The notes beneath the pieces are model-generated. The model made no database searches and was not told the origin of the DNA. It saw only the letters and a list, made by a program, of their open reading frames with translations. Made by a program: the position numbers and the translations under genes. 64,000 bases of DNA from Gnomoniopsis sp. IMI 355080 (lineage: Eukaryota; Ascomycota; Sordariomycetes; Diaporthales; Gnomoniaceae): contig JAPEVC010000003.1 of the NCBI GenBank assembly GCA_027946555.1, forward strand, positions 1 through 64,000, read 5' to 3'. This document shows positions 57,786-64,000 of this stretch, piece after piece (positions within the stretch are counted from its first letter, which is position 1; each line of letters begins with the position of its first letter).

Positions 57786-60047
57786 ATGGCCAAAACCCAA
57801 GGCCAGAAACGGCGCAGAGAAGCTGAGGCCGATCTCGAGCAGAAAACCGCCGCGGCAATTGGAATCAAAGACGGCGCACCCCCGTCCAAGAAGAGCCGCG
57901 TCGAAGAACGACGGTCCCTCTTTGTGCGATCGCTGCCCGCCTCCGCCACCAGCGAGTCCTTGACCGAATACTTCTCGCAACACTACCCCGTGAAACACGC
58001 CACTGTTGTCGTCGATAAGAACACAAAGGCATCCCGAGGCTATGGCTTCGTCACCTTTACAGACGCCGACGACGCCATCGAGGCTAAGAAGAAGCTCAAC
58101 AATGAGCTTTTTGACGGCCGCAGGCTCAGGCTGGATGTTGCTGAGCCCCGCCAGCGTGCGGGCGCCGGTGGTGCAGTCAAGAATAGTATGGCCGAGGAGA
58201 AGAAGCGCAGAGAGGAAGAGATGGCCGAGGCAAGGAAGGCGCCGAAGCTCATCATCCGGAACTTGCCTTGGAGCATCAAGAAAGAGGACCACCTGAGCAA
58301 ATTGTTCATGAAATACGGGAAGATCAAATTCACGGATTTGCCGCAAGACAAGGGTCTATTGAAGGGATTCGGTTTCATCACTTTCAAGTCGAGAAAGCAT
58401 GCCGAGAGGGCCTTGGAGGAGATGAATGGCAAAGAACTGGACGGCAGGACCATTGCTGTGGATTGGGCAGTGTCCAAAGACGAATGGAAGCAGCAGCAGG
58501 ATGCCGACGAGGAAACAGAGGAGAAGAAGCCCAAAGCAAAGAAGGCTAAGAAAGAGGAGGCTGACAAGACTGAGGACCAAGAGATGACAGAGGCAGATCG
58601 GGATCTGGCCAACTTCATGAAGACAATGGAGGATTTGGACTCGGAAGAGGACGAAGACGATGAGGACGACGAGGACGACGAGGAGGGTGGAGGTCAGCTG
58701 GGCAGTGACAGGGAGGAAGGCGACTCGGAAGACGAGCAAGATCTCGAAGACGACTCCGGGGAGGCTGTGGACGAGAAGCCCAAGCGGACCACCGACAATT
58801 CCACAACGGTATTCATTCGCAACCTGCCCTTCACAAGTACCGACGAGTCCCTGAAGGAGCACTTCACCAAGTTTGGCCCAATTAGATATGCCAGAGTTGT
58901 CATGAACAAGGCTATCGACAAGCCCGCCGGCACAGGTTTTGTCTGCTTCTTCAACGCGGATGATTTCAAAGCCTGTGTGAGGAGCGCACCGAGACATCAA
59001 CCGTCGGTCAAAAACGCCAAAAGCGCCAAGCACTCTGTCCTCCAGGACGAAACCATCGACTCCGACGGCCGCTACACCATTGACGGCCGCGTCCTGCAGG
59101 TTACCCAGGCAGTCAGCAAGGAAGAGGCCACCAAGCTCACCGAAGCCGGCCCCGGCGCTCGTAAGGGTCAAGACAAGGACAAGCGCCGCCTCTATCTGCT
59201 CTCGGAGGGTACCATACCAAAGAACTCGCCTCTCTACAATCTCCTTACGCCCACCGAGGTCAAACTCCGCGAGCAATCCAACCAACAGCGCAAGAAGCAA
59301 GTAATGAGCAACCCCAGCTTGCACTTGTCTCTAACTCGTCTCGCTATCCGCAATCTTCCGCGCAATATCGATTCCAAAGAACTCAAACAGCTTGCCCGTC
59401 AAGCCATCGTCGGCTTTGCCACGGATGTTCGTGAGGGCAAGCGTGAAGAGCTGTCCAAGGAAGAACAAACGCGTGGCGGGGATGATGATCGCGACGCGGA
59501 AGCCAAGCGCAAGGAGAAAGGTGTGGGCGTGGTCAAGCAGGCGAAGATTGTCTACGAGACCAAGGACGGCAAGAAGGTAAAGGAGGAGACAGGCGCAGGC
59601 AAGAGCAGAGGCTACGGTTTCATTGAGTACTGGAGCCATCGGTGGGCACTGATGGGCCTGCGATGGCTGAATGGTCACCCGCTCAAGAACGAGGCGGGCA
59701 AGACAGTGCGGCTGATTGTTGAGTTTGCAATCGAGAACCAACAGGTGGTGACTAGGCGGAAGGCAAATGAGGCTCGTTCGCGGCAGATCCAGGCGGAGAT
59801 CTTGAATGGGACGAGGAAGCCAGGAGAGAAGGATGAGAAAGATGTGAAGGGTAAAAAGGGTCAGAAAGCGAACAAGAAAGGCAAGAAGGACGAAGCAGAC
59901 CATGTTAAGGTCGACGTCGTTGAGGATGAGGCTACCAAGTCGAAGAAGAAGGACGCTACAGAGAAGCTGGCTCAGAGGCAAAGGATCATTGGGCGCAAGA
60001 GGATGGCGCGCAAGACGAAAAAAGTTGCAGGGCGTAAGGGCAAGTAG
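57786..60047 (+). CDS. nop4: nucleolar RNA-binding protein Nop4 (RBM28-like)
   Basis: Single exon, 753 residues. Four RNA-recognition motifs: RRM1 about 44-121 (SLFVRSLP ... RGYGFVTF), RRM2 about 154-232 (KLIIRNLPW ... KGFGFITF), RRM3 about 340-450 (TVFIRNLPF ... GTGFVCFF, with a long insertion before its last strand) and RRM4 about 517-650 (RLAIRNLPR ... SRGYGFIEY). An acidic segment (about 283-328, EEDEDDEDDEDDEEGG) separates RRM2 and RRM3. N- and C-termini are Lys/Arg-rich and end RKTKKVAGRKGK, nuclear/nucleolar signals. Yeast Nop4 is an essential factor for 60S subunit assembly and 27S pre-rRNA processing. Length and domain order match. Long open frames on the opposite strand are shadows of its codon bias. 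Confidence 0.94.
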   Translation: MAKTQGQKRRREAEADLEQKTAAAIGIKDGAPPSKKSRVEERRSLFVRSLPASATSESLTEYFSQHYPVKHATVVVDKNTKASRGYGFVTFTDADDAIEAKKKLNNELFDGRRLRLDVAEPRQRAGAGGAVKNSMAEEKKRREEEMAEARKAPKLIIRNLPWSIKKEDHLSKLFMKYGKIKFTDLPQDKGLLKGFGFITFKSRKHAERALEEMNGKELDGRTIAVDWAVSKDEWKQQQDADEETEEKKPKAKKAKKEEADKTEDQEMTEADRDLANFMKTMEDLDSEEDEDDEDDEDDEEGGGQLGSDREEGDSEDEQDLEDDSGEAVDEKPKRTTDNSTTVFIRNLPFTSTDESLKEHFTKFGPIRYARVVMNKAIDKPAGTGFVCFFNADDFKACVRSAPRHQPSVKNAKSAKHSVLQDETIDSDGRYTIDGRVLQVTQAVSKEEATKLTEAGPGARKGQDKDKRRLYLLSEGTIPKNSPLYNLLTPTEVKLREQSNQQRKKQVMSNPSLHLSLTRLAIRNLPRNIDSKELKQLARQAIVGFATDVREGKREELSKEEQTRGGDDDRDAEAKRKEKGVGVVKQAKIVYETKDGKKVKEETGAGKSRGYGFIEYWSHRWALMGLRWLNGHPLKNEAGKTVRLIVEFAIENQQVVTRRKANEARSRQIQAEILNGTRKPGEKDEKDVKGKKGQKANKKGKKDEADHVKVDVVEDEATKSKKKDATEKLAQRQRIIGRKRMARKTKKVAGRKGK

Positions 60048-60413
60048 AGCTGTACCGACACGTGGAAGATTGGCTGTGCTCTTCATATCAATTGTGATCA
60101 TCAAGATACCTCCAAATGTTTACTTTGATATTCAGCACTCAATCCGGATGCTCCCTCAGTATTGCACAACCACCATATGATGTAGATTACTTCCGTGTCA
60201 CACTTGACTCAAGCTGAAGGGCATGGTCAACACTGATACTACTATTTACGATGAGACATTTTTGCGCAACTCACCAGCACCATACGCTCATTGCAACCAA
60301 GGGACGCTGCATCAGAACCCAGTGGGTATCACATTCGACCAAACCGAGCCAACATTGGCAGCGCGACCGCACAAGATCCGCACACCTCGATATCTCGTCC
60401 GCTGCGAGCTTCC
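60048..60413. other. 0.4 kb intergenic, convergent
   Basis: 3' UTRs of Nop4 and the Cys/His protein. Nothing else seen. Confidence 0.6.
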
Positions 60414-61235
60414 TCATGTGACTTCCCTGCCCTCGCCATTCGCGTCACCCTCACTATTCCGCTCAGCGACTACCGAGGCACTGTCATCGGATGTTTCGTA
60501 ATCCATGACTGTCGACGATGGACCCCACGCGGACTGATCCAGTCCCAGAGCCTCGTTCACGAACTCGTTGGCTTTCAAGGTCCTTCCTTCAAAAGTCCGG
60601 TTCTTATCAGGTTCGATACCAGGAGGAAAAGAGATCCGAAAGCGTTTAGACGGGTTCTGCCGGATCGCTAAGTGATATCCCTTCACGCACCCGGGCGTTA
60701 TGCCACTCTCATCGCAACAAGCTGTAACAGAATATCAGCCGTGTGGTCACTGGAGTAACGCTCCAAGCCCACTGCTTCACCACGAAGAAGAAGAAGAAGA
60801 AAACAAGAAAAAAGGATTCCTACACCAAAGGAACCCCTGGGGATAATCTTCTTCATTATCAGGCGTAATCTGTGGACCCCTCACTTCTTCATCCCAACCC
60901 GCCCAGACTTCGTGGCTTTCGTCGAGCATGAGCTGGCCCTCATGGTGCAAGCACGCCGTCGGCGAGTTGTCCCCGGGACTAAAAGCCCGCTTGCACATAA
61001 TGCACAGCTGCGCAGGCATCGAAGAGGCCTTTTTGCGTTTTAGCGGATTTGAACTGCTCGATTCGCTGCCGCCGCCGGTGATGTCATCGTCGCCACCACT
61101 ACTGGCGAATTTCGCGGCATAGTCTTCTAGTTCTGCGAGGTACTTGAGCGCCTGAGCCTGGACTCTGTCGTTGTCGCAGAGCGCGATGAGGACGGAGTGG
61201 ACGAGCGGGTCAGGTGCTGAGAGGAGGCGATTCAT
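60414..61235 (-). CDS. small fungal protein with Cys/His putative zinc motif
   Basis: Two exons, 61235-60824 and 60721-60414, encode 239 residues. The intron (60823-60722) has a GTAGGA donor, a long CTT-rich tract and TTACAG, and splicing gives FLWSCCDESGITPGCVKGYH. Together with the upstream CIMCKRAF ... ACLHHEG this makes a CxxC ... CxHH ... CC ... C ... H set that could bind zinc. A recurring fungal family has the same order CxxC, YHxGE, WxxWD, EDYPxGFxWxCC, GC, H; its function is not known to me. The N-terminus is helical (MNRLLSAPDPLVHSVLIALC) followed by a Ser-rich basic segment (NPLKRKK), a possible nuclear signal. The C-terminus is acidic and Ser-rich. No signal peptide seen. Confidence 0.78.
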
Positions 61236-62605
61236 GATCCTGAGGTTGAGTGTGAAATTAAAAAAGAGAGGCGGAAAGTGGCAAAGGCCCCGTCGATGGA
61301 TGAGGTTTCTGTATATCCGCGGCTTGTATGTTTGCGCTTTGCTATTATTGGTTTCATCCCTGCTTCCAAAGCCACTAACAAGTGCAAAGCAATACTCCCA
61401 CTGTACAATGCCTACGTAGGTAGGTGGACACCAGGAAATTCGATGACATACATGGTCGCGATTCTGTCTTCGATCTTGAAGACAGGAGGAGTAAGGTCTC
61501 GTATCCACACAAATTTTTGGAATGCATACCGCAAGATTTTGCTTTTGAGATTGGGGGATGACACGGTTTTGTGATCAACGATTCGCGATATGTATAATAT
61601 GTAGCATCTTCAAAAAAAAGGGTCAACGCGAATGACTATGTAGACAAGTTTGAAAGATACTTACTTGGACATATTTAAGGGAAAACAACTTCCTTGGAAA
61701 TATTCCAAAACAAATCTCAACGGTCAAAATCTGCGATGTTCGCTTTGGATTTCGGGGGGGGGGGGCGGAGGTCTGCAGGGAAGTCAACAAAGCCAGCAAA
61801 TAATAATGAACAGCAGAATGATGCTGTATTACTTGATAAGAATAATGTCTGCTATGCTAGTCATGAATCGTCGTCACGTCCGTTCCCATCTACTTGAAGT
61901 TTCTTTGTACAACGCCGGCCCGAGGCGAAACAGCCCACCATTACAGTCGCCTCTTCTGGTCCTGTCTTTCCTCTGTCTTTTTGTCCATCGAGACTCCTCT
62001 CGTTATTGTATTTGCTAGTAGTGGTACAGAATGTGTTGACGAATAAATGTAACAAGCCTCCAAACAACAACAGAGTCCCCCATAAGAAAGCACTTTAGAA
62101 CTCCGGGTGCAACACAAAGCTTGCGATTCAGGGGTATCTCCTCTCGAAAAAGTCAGTTTTTAGATTGCCTATACATGGAGCCACCAGTGCCGACACTGGA
62201 TATATGCCAGAATATTATAAGAAAAAAATAGAAAGGTAGGTGAGTGTGAAGAGCCTGCCGTCGGTGTTGTGGGCGGCGGTAAAGTATATCGGTGGGGTGG
62301 AGGGCGTCTCGAGAGTGCCTTTAGACTGATGGAGAGGCATTCTGCGGTGGTCAATGTACGCTGTCGATTCCAGTATATACAAGCCAAACAGACCGCGTGA
62401 ATAGATCGTGAATGAGACAAAGGAAGTTGTGTAGCAAGGTATGCCCGGTGAGTGATAGGGCTGGTGGCAGTAGCCGCATAAAACAAACGAAACCGCCAAG
62501 TTGCGTTACGTTTTGACTCAACATGGCGGCTATCACAAAGTTGTGACCTCTGTGGGAAGGTTTTGGCGATCCGCACCCTCAACCGGGTAAATTTCAATGT
62601 CGGCC
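61236..62605. other. 1.4 kb intergenic
   Basis: Upstream of the Cys/His protein and 3' of the serine-rich protein. Contains a TACGTAGGTAGGTGG element near 61412 and a twelve-G run at 61754-61765. No gene recognised. Confidence 0.55.
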
Positions 62606-64000
62606 TCATCTCCGTGTGGCCCAATCTTGTTTGACAGCAGCAACGGCGAGACCGACAATAGCACCGATGATGAGAAGCCCAATGACCGACATGCAACGGT
62701 TCAGCGTCCGCCACCACCTAGCGTTCTGGAAGCGGAGCTCGTCGACGCTCTCAATGTGGCGCTCGAACTCGTTAGAGTGACTCCTGATGCCAAGGTCGCT
62801 GTAGCTCGAGTCTCTCTGGACCATCGCTAGAGGTGATGGTTTCGGCAACGGCAGAAGCGCGCCGATCATCCATGCGAAAGGGAAGATGAACCCCACCACA
62901 AACAGGACCACCTGAAGGTTCCGCCGACCAAACATGCCGCTTTCCGCCGACCATGCCACCGAGGGTGAGTCCCAGATGCTGTACCGGTTTTGCGCGCGCA
63001 CGTCCCGTTGTAAATGGGGCGACCATACGCTTGATGTCATGCGACGCAAGCTTCTTCGGAACCCAATGTCGTGAACGTGGTCATCCGCAGACCGTCCAAG
63101 CGTGTCCATGCTCCCTATAGCTGACTGTCGCTGAGCTGGGTCTCCGGGACCTGACTCCATAGGCCGACGCCTGGCGTTCCACAGGCCAGTAGGGAACTGA
63201 TCGGAATTGGGTGAATTGCTGTGTTGCAACATAGATTCGGGACGGCTGCTGAGATCTGAGGCGCTGGATATCGACGCAGATCGCCAGAATCGGCGCTCGC
63301 CGCTGCCGTAGTACAATTTGGCCCACGTAGGAATGCCGTTGTTGAAGGAGCGCGAGCTTGCAGAACTGTGTAGGTTGCGATCAGAAGAATTGCTGTGATT
63401 AAACATGTCTGAAAGCCGCGACCGTGATGGTCTCGGACTTATCATTTGCAAATCTGCCAGGCCATCGCCGTCCTCATCGTGGTGTCGCACTTGTCCTTGA
63501 TAACGGTAAGATGGACTTGGTCTCTCAACAGAGCCAGGCTGCGAGTTAGATCGTGACCGAGAAGCAGCCTCCAAATCGGCAGCCAGAGATGACGAAATGC
63601 TCAGCATTTGTCTGCTGTGAGTGCTCCAGCCTCGGCTGTTCCGCCTCTCATGGCTGCCCTGACTGCCTGACTGACTGCCGTGAACGCTGCCACCCGGAAG
63701 CGATACCGATGCTAACGAGCTACGTGTCCCGCTGGATTCCTCGGGCTCCGTTTCGGAAAGAATGGCCGAGAGTTGGGAGCTCCATTGGTGCGGTGTTGTC
63801 GGCAATGCCATGGAGCCCGGTGAGCCTGTTGCCGCGCCTTCACCCTCCCATGCGCTGCTCTCCCTCTGCTGCCGTTCTCGTTCTCGTTGTTCGTCAAGCT
63901 GCCTTTGGCGTTCGGACGGACCTGCGACGGATGGGGAAGAAACTTCGTATTCACCAGGTGGCCCATCCAAGTAAGCTTGTCCGGCAAAAAAGCTCTCCGC
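62606..64000 (-). CDS. serine-rich membrane protein (5' partial)
   Basis: The frame is open from the stop at 62606 to the right edge (464 codons visible, full codon at 64000), and no ATG in this frame marks a start, so the N-terminus lies outside. Most of the visible protein is Ser/Gly/Arg-rich and probably disordered, with many SxxS and RxxS sites fit for phosphorylation. Near the C-terminus, a basic stretch is followed by a membrane segment, NLQVVLFVVGFIFPFAWMIG, then a Ser-rich loop and a second membrane segment, MSVIGLLIIGAIVGLAVAAV. This layout fits fungal serine-rich proteins of unknown function with a C-terminal double membrane anchor. The long N-terminal part would be cytosolic if the anchor is a hairpin (inference). 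Confidence 0.75.
   Translation of the reverse strand, partial: AESFFAGQAYLDGPPGEYEVSSPSVAGPSERQRQLDEQRERERQQRESSAWEGEGAATGSPGSMALPTTPHQWSSQLSAILSETEPEESSGTRSSLASVSLPGGSVHGSQSGSQGSHERRNSRGWSTHSRQMLSISSSLAADLEAASRSRSNSQPGSVERPSPSYRYQGQVRHHDEDGDGLADLQMISPRPSRSRLSDMFNHSNSSDRNLHSSASSRSFNNGIPTWAKLYYGSGERRFWRSASISSASDLSSRPESMLQHSNSPNSDQFPTGLWNARRRPMESGPGDPAQRQSAIGSMDTLGRSADDHVHDIGFRRSLRRMTSSVWSPHLQRDVRAQNRYSIWDSPSVAWSAESGMFGRRNLQVVLFVVGFIFPFAWMIGALLPLPKPSPLAMVQRDSSYSDLGIRSHSNEFERHIESVDELRFQNARWWRTLNRCMSVIGLLIIGAIVGLAVAAVKQDWATRR

Noticed and set aside
58356..59324. 322-codon minus frame of Leu/Val-rich sequence
   Set aside because: Antisense to Nop4; the hydrophobic pattern comes from reversed Lys/Glu/Asp codons.
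1..64000. tRNA, 5S rRNA, secondary-metabolite cluster
   Set aside because: I looked for box A/B-like and 5S-like sequence and for PKS, NRPS or P450 motifs and saw none; a covariance-model scan would be decisive for the RNAs.

Overview
The window is nuclear DNA of a filamentous ascomycete (Pezizomycotina). Evidence: split genes with short introns (about 50-250 nt) carrying GT..CTAAC-like..AG signals, two Zn(II)2Cys6 regulators, and a G-beta subunit ending LKIWAY that resembles the Neurospora type, so Sordariomycetes is my best guess (inference). I rebuilt 18 complete genes and 2 genes cut by the window ends. All joins keep the reading frame, and the doubtful ones are flagged. No tRNA, rRNA, CRISPR array or intact transposon was recognised.

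Layout: 1-272 is the last exon of a small cysteine-containing protein. 0.6-2.7 kb holds a Leu3/War1-like Zn-cluster regulator, divergent from an amino-acid permease at 5.6-7.5 kb. 8.7-13.9 kb is an accessory stretch: a secreted GH16 glucanase, a 100-residue secreted cysteine-rich protein and an HpcH/HpaI aldolase. 14.8-25.5 kb holds a membrane J-protein, a second large Zn-cluster regulator, the YEATS protein Taf14 and Ran-binding protein 1. 26.5-29.2 kb encodes an unrecognised single-pass membrane protein. 31.6-32.5 kb encodes a phosducin-like protein and 40.3-41.7 kb the G-beta subunit, its expected client; a gene-free 7.8 kb lies between them. After a further 4.9 kb without genes come a SIZ/PIAS SUMO ligase (46.6-48.8 kb), a DUF2423 nucleolar-type protein, the GPI ethanolamine-phosphate transferase Las21/Gpi7, condensin subunit Ycg1, the ribosome-biogenesis factor Nop4, a small Cys/His protein, and a serine-rich membrane protein running off the right end.

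Most genes are housekeeping. The clearest functional link is phosducin-like protein plus G-beta. Regulatory DNA of note: GATA-type sites before the permease, and two inverted GATAAG pairs in divergent promoters next to DUF2423 and Nop4. Intergenic DNA carries CCTAGG/GGTACC-rich palindromic sequence and G runs of 9-12 that are all on the + strand. I see no obvious new multi-gene system. The best leads are the GATA palindromes, the small secreted protein, the orphan membrane protein, a 43-nt hairpin at 15.9 kb, and several introns whose retention keeps the frame open.
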